Made by a program: the position numbers and the translations under genes
From: Catenibacillus sp964565805
GTDB taxonomy: Bacteria; Bacillota; Clostridia; Lachnospirales; Lachnospiraceae
Length of the DNA: 52,089 nt
Assembly (NCBI GenBank): GCA_964565805.1
Contig: CAZMGH010000017.1
Location: forward strand, 1 to 52,089
Direction: 5' to 3'
Shown: piece after piece, positions 41,430-49,614 of the stretch
How positions within the stretch are numbered: the stretch's first letter is position 1
How the letters are laid out: each line of letters starts with the position of its first letter
The notes under the pieces: generated by a model
Databases searched by the model: none
Seen by the model: the letters and a program-made list of their open reading frames with translations, nothing else
What the model was told of the DNA's origin: nothing

Positions 41430-43172
41430 ATGAAAGTTATAGACTTTAAAACTGCAAGCTGCAAGCATTGCTACAAATGTGTCCGGTCTTGCTCAGTAAA
41501 GGCCATCCGGGTGACCAACGCTCAGGCTCAGATCATGAATGATTACTGTGTGCTGTGCGGTCACTGCCTGGAGGTCTGTCCCCAGAACGCCAAGACCTTT
41601 GCCAGCGATCTGGATGTGGTCAAAGGGTATCTGGCCCGGGGCGAGCGTGTGGTTGTGTCCATTGCTCCGGCTTATTTAGGAATATTAAAGTTTGATCATC
41701 CCGGCCAGGTGGTGGATGCTCTGAAGCGTCTGGGATTTTATGGGGTCCGGGAGACTGCGGAAGGGGCTGCCTATGTGACAGCCGCCTACAGCCGCCTTAT
41801 GACTGAGGGGAAGATGAAAAATATTATTACCACCTGTTGTCCCAGCGTAAATGATCTGGTGGAAAAATATTACCCGGATCTGACGCCTTATATGGCACCG
41901 GTGGTTTCACCTATGGTGGCTCACGGGATGCTGATTAAAAATATTTACGGTAGCAGCACAAGAGCGGTTTTTTTAGGGCCGTGTATTGCTAAAAAGGAAG
42001 AGGCGGAAGAGGATGTGCGCACCCGGGGCTATGTGGATGCGGTGATCACCTTTGAAGAGCTGGAACAGTGGCTGGACAGTGAAAATATCTGCCTGTCCCA
42101 GTGTGAATGTGGCAGGATGGATAATCCGGATCCTAAGGTGAACCGGCTGTATCCGGTACAAAACGGGGTCATTACCTCTGTTTTGAAAAATCAGGATGCT
42201 TCCAGGGCAGAAGATGAAGGGCCTGTCCGGTATCAAAAGCTGTTTGTAGACGGGATCCAGGCCTGCCGGGAGTTGTTTGAGGGCATGGAGCGGGGCGAAT
42301 TTGAACATTGCTTTATTGAGGCAAATATGTGCGAAGGCGGCTGTATTAACGGCCCGGCAGTCAATCGCTCGCATGTTTCCAGGTTTAAGGCAAAAATGAA
42401 CATGGAGCAAAAGGTGGAATATGAGGATCCGGGATATGAACCATTTCCCCAGAACCTGCATATTGAAAAGCTATTTTATTCCAGGACAAACAAGGACCGT
42501 CTGCCTACAGAAGAGGAGATCCAGGTCATTTTAAAGGCTACAGGCAAGTATAATAAAGATCAGGAGTTAAACTGCGGGGCCTGCGGGTATCCCACATGCC
42601 GGGATAAGGCCATTGCCGTGTTCCAGGGCAAGGCGGAGCAGGAAATGTGTCTGCCCCATGCTTATGAGAAGGCACATTCCATGGCGAATGTTGTTATGGA
42701 AACCACGCCTAACGCTATTTTTATCCTGGACAGTGATTTAAAGATCCTGGAATTTAACCGGATGGCTCAGAAGTTTTTCGGAATCAGCAAGGAAGACGCC
42801 CTAAAGTCCTATTTGTTTGAAATCATGGAAACACAGGATTTTGACGATGTGCTTAAGTCCCATGTGAATATTCTGCGGCGGAGAGTGGATCTGCCTCAGT
42901 ATGACTTAAAGACTCTGGAAACCATTGTCTATATCCGGGATATGGATGGGCTGCTGTGTATTTTACAGGATGTAAGCAGGGAAGAAGAGCGGCTGGAAAA
43001 AGAGTATGACAAAAAGCTTCAGATGGTCAGCAGCGCTCAGGAAGTTATTGATAAACAAATGATGGTGGCTCAGGAAATTGCCGGTCTTTTAGGTGAAACC
43101 ACGGCGGAGACAAAGATCATTTTGTCAAGGCTTGGGGATCTGATCCTGGCAGAAGACGGTCAGGATCAGTAA
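41430..43172 (+). CDS. hydS: Sensory [FeFe]-hydrogenase-like protein with PAS domain (HydS type)
   Basis: A 580-residue protein. Two 4Fe-4S motifs (CKHCYKCVRSCS and CVLCGHCLEVCP) are followed by an H-cluster domain (TTCCPSVND; GPCIAKKEE; NMCEGGCINGP), an Fe-S domain (LNCGACGYPTCRDKAI), and a PAS domain at about 420-530 (NAIFILDSDLKILEFNRMAQKFFGIS). It ends in a coiled helical tail. The third loop reads GGCINGPAV instead of GGCVNGGGQP. This is the layout of group C sensory hydrogenases, which respond to H2 and signal to a partner. ATG 41430 follows AAGGAGAGG. The SpoIIE-type phosphatase 57 bases downstream is the likely output partner. Confidence 0.88.
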   Translation: MKVIDFKTASCKHCYKCVRSCSVKAIRVTNAQAQIMNDYCVLCGHCLEVCPQNAKTFASDLDVVKGYLARGERVVVSIAPAYLGILKFDHPGQVVDALKRLGFYGVRETAEGAAYVTAAYSRLMTEGKMKNIITTCCPSVNDLVEKYYPDLTPYMAPVVSPMVAHGMLIKNIYGSSTRAVFLGPCIAKKEEAEEDVRTRGYVDAVITFEELEQWLDSENICLSQCECGRMDNPDPKVNRLYPVQNGVITSVLKNQDASRAEDEGPVRYQKLFVDGIQACRELFEGMERGEFEHCFIEANMCEGGCINGPAVNRSHVSRFKAKMNMEQKVEYEDPGYEPFPQNLHIEKLFYSRTNKDRLPTEEEIQVILKATGKYNKDQELNCGACGYPTCRDKAIAVFQGKAEQEMCLPHAYEKAHSMANVVMETTPNAIFILDSDLKILEFNRMAQKFFGISKEDALKSYLFEIMETQDFDDVLKSHVNILRRRVDLPQYDLKTLETIVYIRDMDGLLCILQDVSREEERLEKEYDKKLQMVSSAQEVIDKQMMVAQEIAGLLGETTAETKIILSRLGDLILAEDGQDQ

Positions 43173-43229
43173 CAATTTAGCTGGCCAGACTGTTGCCTGA
43201 CTAGGCTAAAAGTAAAAGGGGGCTTACGG

Positions 43230-44393
43230 GTGAAAGTCAGTACAGAAATTGCCTGGAAAAGTTTAAATAAATATAAAGAAGAACTGTGCGGGGACAAGGT
43301 GGAGGTATTAAAGCTGGAGGATTCGGACGTGGTGATTCTGGCGGATGGTATGGGCAGCGGCGTAAAGGCAAATATCCTTGCCACTCTGACCTCAAAAATA
43401 CTGCGGACCATGTTCGCCTATGGAGAACCTATTGAAAAAGCAGTATCTACGATTGCTAAAACTCTGCCTATATGCAGCGTGCGCCAGATCGCCTATTCCA
43501 CGTTCAGTATTCTTCAGGTTTTTCATAATGGGGATATTTATCTGGCAGAATATGATAATCCGGCATGTATTTTTATCCGGAGCCGGACCCTGGCCAGGAT
43601 TCCCTTTGAGGAGCGGGAGATTGAAGGCAAGAAGATCCGTGAGTGCCGTTTTAAGGTTCAGCCGGGAGACTGTTTTGTCCTTATGAGCGATGGGACGATT
43701 TTTGCCGGTGTTGGAGAAATCTTAAACTTTGGATGGACTTGGGACAGTATGGCCGAGTATGCGGTAAAGTGTACGAAAAAAACATTGTCCGCGTCAAGAA
43801 TCGCGTCCATGCTGTCCCAGGCCTGTGATGATCTGTATATGCAGCGGCCGGGAGATGATACCACCGTTGCTGTGGCCCATGTGATGGAGCAAAAGATTGT
43901 CTGTCTTTTTACCGGACCGCCGAAGGATGCAAGAGATGACGCAAAAGTTATGAAAGCCTTTATGGACGGCGATGGGAAAAAGGTCGTCTGCGGAGGCACC
44001 ACTGCCAAGATCGCGGCCCGGTATCTGGATCAGAAAATATCCAATAATAACGACGGTACAGCTCAGGTGCCGCCAACCTCATCTGTTGAAGGCCTGGATC
44101 TGGTGACAGAGGGAGTTTTGACCTTAAACCAGACCGTCAGGCTGCTCAGAGCGTATGCCAGGGATGATGTGGATCCGGAAATATTTATTGCCCTGGATGA
44201 AAATAACGGGGCATCCCGCCTGGCAGATATGATCATTGAAAACTGTACGCTGCTGAAGCTTTACGTGGGGACTGCCGAAAATAACGCTCAGGAGAACCTG
44301 GTGCCGGAGATCAGCATCCGGAAAAATATTGTGGAACAGTTAACGGATGCGGTCCAGGCTCTGGAAAAGACAGTGGAAGTCACCTATTATTAA
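43230..44393 (+). CDS. SpoIIE-type PP2C serine phosphatase coupled to HydS
   Basis: A 387-residue protein whose first 230 residues form a SpoIIE/PP2C phosphatase domain. Metal-binding acidic motifs are LADGMGSGVKA, LMSDG and PGDDTTVAV, all intact. The C-terminal 150 residues (from CLFTGPPKD) are a separate domain that recurs in these hydrogenase-linked phosphatases; its role is unknown. GTG 43230 follows AAAGGGGG. It has no membrane helices, so unlike SpoIIE it acts in the cytoplasm. By analogy with partner switches, it would dephosphorylate an anti-anti-sigma-like protein under control of the upstream sensor. Confidence 0.85.
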   Translation: MKVSTEIAWKSLNKYKEELCGDKVEVLKLEDSDVVILADGMGSGVKANILATLTSKILRTMFAYGEPIEKAVSTIAKTLPICSVRQIAYSTFSILQVFHNGDIYLAEYDNPACIFIRSRTLARIPFEEREIEGKKIRECRFKVQPGDCFVLMSDGTIFAGVGEILNFGWTWDSMAEYAVKCTKKTLSASRIASMLSQACDDLYMQRPGDDTTVAVAHVMEQKIVCLFTGPPKDARDDAKVMKAFMDGDGKKVVCGGTTAKIAARYLDQKISNNNDGTAQVPPTSSVEGLDLVTEGVLTLNQTVRLLRAYARDDVDPEIFIALDENNGASRLADMIIENCTLLKLYVGTAENNAQENLVPEISIRKNIVEQLTDAVQALEKTVEVTYY

Positions 44394-44453
44394 AAAACGA
44401 GACAAGCGGTAAAAAAGGCCATTGGGCTGCGCTTTTGCCGGCAGATACTTGCC

Positions 44454-45116
44454 TTACTGGATCGGCATGGCAGCCAGCATATACATAACAATGAAGTGGC
44501 AGAAGCTTCCACCCATAACAAACAGGTGGAAAATTTCATGGGAGCCGAAATTTTTATGGCGTCCGTTAAAAACCGGCAGCTTCAAAGCGTAAATAATGCC
44601 GCCTGCTGTGTAGATAATGCCTCCGGCAAGGAGCCATAAAAAGGCGCTTCTTGGCAGAGCGTTTAAAATCTGGGTAAAGGCCAGCAGGCAGGTCCAGCCC
44701 ATGCCAATATAAAGGATTGAGGACACCCACTTGGGGCAGTTGACCCAGATGGCTTTAAAAACAATGCCCAAGATAGCAATCCCCCAGATGAGGGCCAACA
44801 TTCCATAGCCTACAAAGCCTCGTATGGCAATGACACAAACCGGAGTATAGGTTCCGGCGATAAGGACAAAGATCATCATGTGATCCAGTTTTTTCAGCCG
44901 CCGGTTGACTTTTTCGTTAATATCCAGGGAATGATAAATGGTACTGGCAGCATACAGGGCGATCATGCTTACAATAAAAATCGTCAGAGAGATTACATGG
45001 ATCCGGTCCGGAGACGATGCAGCTTTTATAATCAGCGGAAAAGCAGCCAGGAGAGCCATAAGCCATCCGATAAAATGTGTAATGGCGCTTCCGGGATCCT
45101 TTGGAACAAATTTCAT
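44454..45116 (-). CDS. Hemolysin III family (PAQR-like) membrane protein
   Basis: A 220-residue protein with seven membrane helices. It carries the family signatures ALYAASTIYHSLD in the second helix region, LDHMMIFVLIAGTYTPVC, and the C-terminal EIFHLFVMGGSFCHFIVMY with conserved histidines that bind zinc in PAQR-type hydrolases. ATG 45116 follows GGAAGGTGG; an upstream methionine at 45167 lacks such a site. Despite the name, bacterial members are not proven haemolysins. It stands alone, convergent with the phosphatase gene; the 60 bases between them show no clear terminator. Confidence 0.88.
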   Translation of the reverse strand: MKFVPKDPGSAITHFIGWLMALLAAFPLIIKAASSPDRIHVISLTIFIVSMIALYAASTIYHSLDINEKVNRRLKKLDHMMIFVLIAGTYTPVCVIAIRGFVGYGMLALIWGIAILGIVFKAIWVNCPKWVSSILYIGMGWTCLLAFTQILNALPRSAFLWLLAGGIIYTAGGIIYALKLPVFNGRHKNFGSHEIFHLFVMGGSFCHFIVMYMLAAMPIQ

Positions 45117-45305
45117 ATAAACCACCTTCCTTATTACTACTTTATGAAAACAAAAAAGACTATACATGGTTTTTAAAACTACGTCTTGCGTATCATAATA
45201 CTATCACATGAAGCGAGAAATTTCAATACCAGGAAATGAGAAAAAAATGCAGCTATTGTTGTATATCACACCCGAATCACCTGCTGTTTTTAGGGATATT
45301 TTGAT

Positions 45306-45334
45306 TTGACAGACCTGCGTTCATCTGTTATGCT
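45306..45334 (+). promoter_or_regulatory. Promoter for DEAD-box helicase
   Basis: A perfect TTGACA (45306-45311) and TATGCT (45329-45334) are 17 bases apart. The leader of about 110 bases contains a GGGTTA/TAACCC hairpin near 45339-45357 and G-rich stretches, the kind of long 5' leader seen on cold-induced helicases. The gap back to the hemolysin III gene shows nothing else. Confidence 0.75.
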
Positions 45335-45451
45335 ATACGGGTTACGCTTTTTAACCCCATACCCTTAGGGGACAGGGGAACTGAGTTGGCTTTAAGGAAC
45401 ATTTTTTTATGTCCCTTTCCTTTAAGGTCGGCCTATATGGAGGTAAATATT

Positions 45452-47032
45452 TTGAAATTTGAAGAATTAGGAATTAGTGAGAAGATCGTCCGTGCGGTTA
45501 CAGAAATGGGATTTGAAGAGACGACACCCATCCAGGCCAGAGCTATTCCTGTTGTTATGGAAGGCCGGGATATTATCGGCCAGGCCCAGACGGGAACCGG
45601 AAAAACGGCAGCCTTTGGTATCCCTTTGCTGGAACGGATCGATCCTAAAGATAAGCATGTCCAGGCTGTTGTTTTGTGTCCTACAAGAGAGCTGGCCATT
45701 CAGGTGGCAGATGAGATCCGCCGCCTGGCAAAATTTATGCACGGGATCAAGGTCATCCCTATTTACGGAGGGCAGGATATTGTAAAACAGATCCGCTCTT
45801 TAAAATCCGGCGTCCAGGTGATTATCGGAACACCAGGCCGGATCATGGATCACATGCGCCGTAAAACCGTTAAATTTAACCATGTTTCCATGGCTGTGCT
45901 GGATGAAGCGGATGAAATGCTGAACATGGGCTTTCGGGAGGATATTGAAACCATCCTTGAGGCTGTGCCTCAGGAACGTCAGACGGTCATGTTTTCCGCA
46001 ACCATGCCTCAGCCTATTATGGATATTGCGGCCCAGTACCAGAAGGATGCCCAGCTGATCCGTATGGTGCGTAAAGAACTGACAGTGAAAAATATTGAGC
46101 AGTATTATTTTGAGGTGCGTCCAAAGTCCAAGGAGGAGGTTCTTTCAAGACTGCTGGATATTTACAATCCACATTTGTCCATTGTTTTCTGTAATACGAA
46201 AAAACAGGTGGATGAGCTGGTTACCGGACTTCAGGGCCGGGGATATTTTGCGGAGGGCCTTCACGGGGATATGAAGCAGCAGCAGAGAGATCGGGTCATG
46301 AACGGTTTCAGAAATGGCCGGACGGATATTTTAGTGGCAACGGATGTAGCTGCCCGAGGCATTGACGTGGATGATGTGGATGTGGTCTTTAACTATGACC
46401 TTCCCCAGGATGAAGAGTACTATGTTCATCGCATTGGAAGAACCGGGCGCGCGGGAAAGACCGGACTGGCATTTTCCTTTGTTGTAGGACGTGAGGTTTA
46501 CAAGCTGAAGGAAATCCAAAGATACTGCAAGACAAAGATCATTGCCAAACCGATTCCTTCTTTAAATGATGTGGCCAGCACAAAAGCGGATATGATCTTT
46601 AAAAATCTGGGAGAAATGATTACTCAGGAAGACCTTTCTTCTTATGTGTCCATGATTGAAAAACGTGTCAATGAGGAAGATTATACAGCTATGGATATTG
46701 CCGCCGCGTTTCTTAAAATGGCCATGCGGGACGGAACAGACGTGGACGGCGCTATGGAAGAGGATGAGTTTAGGGATACTGGCGCTGAGGAAGGAATGGT
46801 GCGTCTTTTCATTAATGTGGGACGCCAGCAGAAAGCGCGGCCCGGCGATATTTTAGGCGCGATCGCCGGAGAAACCGGCATTTCCGGACGGCTGATCGGA
46901 AGTATTGATATGTATGATAAATATACATTTGTGGAAGTTCCCAGAGAATATGCCAGAGATGTGCTCCGTGCCATGGATCACGTAAAGATCAAAGGCAAGA
47001 GCATTAATATTGAACCGGCAAACCGGAAATAA
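45452..47032 (+). CDS. DEAD-box ATP-dependent RNA helicase with DbpA-like RNA-binding domain
   Basis: A 526-residue helicase acting on structured RNA, likely in ribosome assembly or mRNA decay. Motifs in order: Q-motif (TPIQARAIP), motif I AQTGTGKT, PTRELA, GTPGR, DEAD (VLDEADEML), SAT, and the C-terminal helicase motifs VATDVAARGIDV and HRIGRTGRAG. A DbpA-type RRM follows (about residues 447-526, VRLFINVGRQQKARPGD). TTG 45452 is chosen since GGAGG (45439-45443) is well spaced; the ATG at 45437 overlaps that site. Relatives are named CshA, DeaD or DbpA; which one is uncertain. Confidence 0.93.
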   Translation: MKFEELGISEKIVRAVTEMGFEETTPIQARAIPVVMEGRDIIGQAQTGTGKTAAFGIPLLERIDPKDKHVQAVVLCPTRELAIQVADEIRRLAKFMHGIKVIPIYGGQDIVKQIRSLKSGVQVIIGTPGRIMDHMRRKTVKFNHVSMAVLDEADEMLNMGFREDIETILEAVPQERQTVMFSATMPQPIMDIAAQYQKDAQLIRMVRKELTVKNIEQYYFEVRPKSKEEVLSRLLDIYNPHLSIVFCNTKKQVDELVTGLQGRGYFAEGLHGDMKQQQRDRVMNGFRNGRTDILVATDVAARGIDVDDVDVVFNYDLPQDEEYYVHRIGRTGRAGKTGLAFSFVVGREVYKLKEIQRYCKTKIIAKPIPSLNDVASTKADMIFKNLGEMITQEDLSSYVSMIEKRVNEEDYTAMDIAAAFLKMAMRDGTDVDGAMEEDEFRDTGAEEGMVRLFINVGRQQKARPGDILGAIAGETGISGRLIGSIDMYDKYTFVEVPREYARDVLRAMDHVKIKGKSINIEPANRK

Positions 47033-47129
47033 ACCCTGTGCAGCAGTAGTCCGGCGGTTTTTGTTTGTTCAGATCGGTCTGATTTATGGCGCCCTGAATC
47101 TGCTTTTAGAAGGGTATGAAAAAAATGTT

Positions 47130-47164
47130 AAGCCCCGGGTCTTATGAGGAGATCCGGGGCTTTT
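47130..47164 (+). terminator. Terminator between helicase and convergent epimerase gene
   Basis: AAGCCCCGG (47130-47138) pairs with CCGGGGCTT (47154-47162), followed by TTT. The A-run before it also lets it work on the minus strand. Confidence 0.9.
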
Positions 47165-47170
47165 AAGATT

Positions 47171-48205
47171 CTATGCCACTGGCCGCTGCGTCTTATGAAG
47201 CTTCAGCCACCGCAAAGTATCTTTTAAAGTTTCTTTTAAGGACCGTGGCCGGTATCCCAGTTCCCTGGTGGCCTTGTCATGAGAAAAATGGCCGTTGCTG
47301 GTAAGGGTATACAGGGAGTACCGGGTATACAGAGGCTTGCTGTGGCGCATCTTTGCTCCCAGGCCTAAAACCGGTACGGACATTTTGGCCATCCACATGG
47401 GGATCAGAGGAACCTTTTTGGTTCCGGTCATGGTTTTCACGCTGTCCAGCATTTTCTTCATTTCCAAATGTTCATTGGATAAAATGTAACATTCCCCGAT
47501 TTTTCCCTTAAATATAGCGGCAAGACATCCGGCGGCCACATCCCGCACATCTACAAAATCATAGCCGCCCCGGACACATGCGGGAAGCTTTCCGGTAATG
47601 TAATCCCGGATAACAGCCACCATATGGTTGCGCTGGGTATCGTAAGGGCCGATGATCCCGGAGGGATGAACCACAATAGCCGGAAGTCCAAGGGCTACAT
47701 TATCAAGGACAAAACGGGTGGCTTCAGCCTTTGTTTTGGCGTAACCGCCGACAACCTTGTCCGGGGAAAAATCTTTTGTTTCAGTCATGGTTTCATTGTT
47801 GGGAAGTTCCGGGATCGCATGGACAGAGCTTACATAGAGAAATCGGTAAACTTGATGACTTAAGGCAGCAGCAACCATGTTTTTTGTGCCGTCTACGTTG
47901 ACAGCCCGCATCTTTTTTGTGACTTCAGACGCAGTAATATCAATAATGCCAGCAGTGTGGATCACAATGGTCCTGCAGTCTTTCGTGTGTTCAAAAAGCG
48001 GTACCAGAGACGGAATGTCTGTCACATCGCCGTAATACCAGCGGATATATTTGTCTTCCTTAAATGGCGGCTCTTCGCCGGGAAGGATCAGCCCACGGAT
48101 CTCCAGGTTCTGGGAGGAATGACTGGCAATCTGCCTTTTTAATAAGCGTATAATGGTGCTGCCCAAATGGCCGTTTGCACCAGTGATAATATAAATATCT
48201 TTCAT
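47171..48205 (-). CDS. NAD-dependent epimerase/dehydratase (extended SDR) family protein
   Basis: A 344-residue extended short-chain dehydrogenase. It has the NAD-binding loop TGANGHLGSTI at the N-terminus, a catalytic region with the serine in LYVSSVHAIP and YxxxK in GGYAKTKAEATR, and the VVHPSGIIGP segment. It resembles 3-beta-hydroxysteroid dehydrogenase/dihydroflavonol reductase-like SDRs, but the substrate cannot be read from sequence. ATG 48205 follows GGGGGCG. It is divergent from a TetR-type regulator, which probably represses it. Confidence 0.85.
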   Translation of the reverse strand: MKDIYIITGANGHLGSTIIRLLKRQIASHSSQNLEIRGLILPGEEPPFKEDKYIRWYYGDVTDIPSLVPLFEHTKDCRTIVIHTAGIIDITASEVTKKMRAVNVDGTKNMVAAALSHQVYRFLYVSSVHAIPELPNNETMTETKDFSPDKVVGGYAKTKAEATRFVLDNVALGLPAIVVHPSGIIGPYDTQRNHMVAVIRDYITGKLPACVRGGYDFVDVRDVAAGCLAAIFKGKIGECYILSNEHLEMKKMLDSVKTMTGTKKVPLIPMWMAKMSVPVLGLGAKMRHSKPLYTRYSLYTLTSNGHFSHDKATRELGYRPRSLKETLKDTLRWLKLHKTQRPVA

Positions 48206-48233
48206 AATGGACGCCCCCGTTTTATACAATGTG

Positions 48234-48262
48234 TTGATTATCTTTATGTAAATTATTATAAT
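48234..48262 (+). promoter_or_regulatory. Promoter for TetR-type regulator
   Basis: TTGATT (48234-48239) and a perfect TATAAT (48257-48262) are separated by 17 bases. The opposite strand carries a TTTACA in the same interval that may serve the epimerase gene. Confidence 0.7.
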
Positions 48263-48271
48263 ATAGAGGGA

Positions 48272-48287
48272 ATGATTTTTAAATCAT
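48272..48287. promoter_or_regulatory. Candidate TetR operator
   Basis: The inverted repeat ATGATTT-TT-AAATCAT lies directly after the -10 of the regulator promoter, at or just past the transcription start, where an autorepressor would bind. Confidence 0.4.
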
Positions 48288-48357
48288 CAATACCGGGAGG
48301 AAGTGTCAGTTAATGAACAATCGGACTGTATTGTGTTGAAATCGAGGTGAATTTTTT

Positions 48358-48954
48358 GTGAACAGGAAAAAAGACAGCGCCAGAGTGCGTATGACGAAAC
48401 AAATGATGCGCCAGGCATTTACACAGCTTTTGCTGGAAAAACCGATTCAAAACATTACGGTTCGGGAATTATGTGAAAAGGCGCAGGTGAACCGTGGAAC
48501 TTTTTATCTTCACTATAAGGATATTTATGATCTTATGGCGTCTATTGAGGAGCAGATGACACAGGAGCTTGGCAGCGTTTTAGCGGAGATGGATGCGTCG
48601 CCGAAGAATATCCATGGTCTGGCGTATACTTATCAAAAGATTTTTGAATTTTTAAAGCAAAATTCAGATATGTGTATCATTCTTCTTGGAGAAAACAGCG
48701 ATTACGCCTTTATGAACCGGCTGATTAACATTGGAAAAGAATACAGCCTGAAACAATACATGGAATGTTATCCTATGGCAGATAAAAAACAGACAGAGTA
48801 TTTTTATAATTTTATTTCCTCCGGATGCATCGGTCTGCTCCGCCAGTGGGCGGCCAATGATTTTAAAGATTCTGCCGCATCCATTGCCATTATGGCGCAA
48901 AATCTCATGCTGGGAGCGGCTAAAGCCCTCCAGACGCCTATGAAATGGGCATAA
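48358..48954 (+). CDS. TetR/AcrR family transcriptional regulator
   Basis: A 198-residue repressor with an N-terminal helix-turn-helix: MMRQAFTQLLLEKPIQNITVRELCEKAQVNRGTFYLHYKDIYDLM, with recognition helix VNRGTFYLHY. The all-helical C-terminal ligand domain is of the TetR_C_8 kind found in many Firmicutes. GTG 48358 is the start, preceded by a weak GAGGTG site. It is divergent from the SDR gene, which it likely controls; the inducer is unknown. Confidence 0.88.
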   Translation: MNRKKDSARVRMTKQMMRQAFTQLLLEKPIQNITVRELCEKAQVNRGTFYLHYKDIYDLMASIEEQMTQELGSVLAEMDASPKNIHGLAYTYQKIFEFLKQNSDMCIILLGENSDYAFMNRLINIGKEYSLKQYMECYPMADKKQTEYFYNFISSGCIGLLRQWAANDFKDSAASIAIMAQNLMLGAAKALQTPMKWA

Positions 48955-48982
48955 TGAGCGGGAAAAGGGAGGTTTTAGGAAC

Positions 48983-49444
48983 ATGGGAGATAAAGATTGG
49001 AAGCTTGAGCTTGTAAAGGAAGCAATAAAAGCCAGGGATATGGCCTACGCGCCCTATTCCGGATTTAAGGTAGGCGCGGCCTTGTTGTGTGAAGATGGAG
49101 CCATTTATCCTGGCTGTAATATAGAAAATGCCGCATACACACCCTCAAACTGCGCAGAGCGCACCGCATTTTTTAAAGCTGTCAGTGAAGGAAAGCGTTC
49201 CTTTAAGGCCATTGCCATTGTGGGCGGCAGCGCGGCCAAGAATAAAGAGAACCCTCTGGATCAGGAGAATCCGTTAAATCAGGAATGGCCTCCCTGCGGC
49301 GTCTGCCGCCAGGTAATGGCTGAATTTTGCGCTGGAGATTTCCAGATCCTTTTAGGGCGGCTTAATGAGGACGGCCAGCCGGTGTATACAGAAACTACCC
49401 TTGGAGAGCTGCTGCCTATGGCTTTTGGGTTGGAGATAATATGA
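48983..49444 (+). CDS. cdd: Cytidine deaminase with short insert
   Basis: Zinc enzyme (153 residues) converting cytidine to uridine in nucleoside salvage. Zinc ligands are Cys57 with catalytic Glu59 in NCAERTA, and Cys105 and Cys108 in PPCGVCRQ, the tetrameric-type arrangement. The family usually has about 132 residues. The excess lies just before PPCGVC, where ENPLDQ and ENPLNQ (residues 89-100) form a tandem duplication of an 18-base unit. AAAGGGAGG precedes the ATG. It begins 28 bases after the TetR gene. Confidence 0.93.
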   Translation: MGDKDWKLELVKEAIKARDMAYAPYSGFKVGAALLCEDGAIYPGCNIENAAYTPSNCAERTAFFKAVSEGKRSFKAIAIVGGSAAKNKENPLDQENPLNQEWPPCGVCRQVMAEFCAGDFQILLGRLNEDGQPVYTETTLGELLPMAFGLEII

Positions 49445-49543
49445 TTCCAGCGCGTAAATCCATATATCTGTATGAGACTGAGCGACACTTCCCATGAACA
49501 TCCCCCTATCTTTTCACGAAAGAAATTAGTCCTCCAATAATAT

Positions 49544-49571
49544 TTGCAAAATCCTTAGAGTGTGATAAAAT
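49544..49571 (+). promoter_or_regulatory. Promoter for glmM with extended -10
   Basis: TTGCAA (49544-49549), a 16-base spacer and TAAAAT (49566-49571) with an upstream TG (TG-A-TAAAAT). A long inverted repeat starts at the -10. Confidence 0.65.
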
Positions 49572-49591
49572 TGAGCCATGGCTTAATTTTA
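49566..49591. promoter_or_regulatory. 26-base near-perfect inverted repeat over the glmM promoter
   Basis: The left arm TAAAATTGAGCCA (49566-49578) and right arm TGGCTTAATTTTA (49579-49591) are complementary at every position except one G-T. The element covers the -10 and predicted transcription start, so it looks like an operator or a 5'-terminal mRNA hairpin. Confidence 0.7.
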
Positions 49592-49614
49592 ATACGAAAT
49601 GGAGATTCATTGAG

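Noticed and set aside
44394..44453. Terminator between the SpoIIE-type phosphatase and hemolysin III genes
   Set aside because: Only short, imperfect pairing is visible in the 60-base gap and no stem is followed by a convincing T-run.
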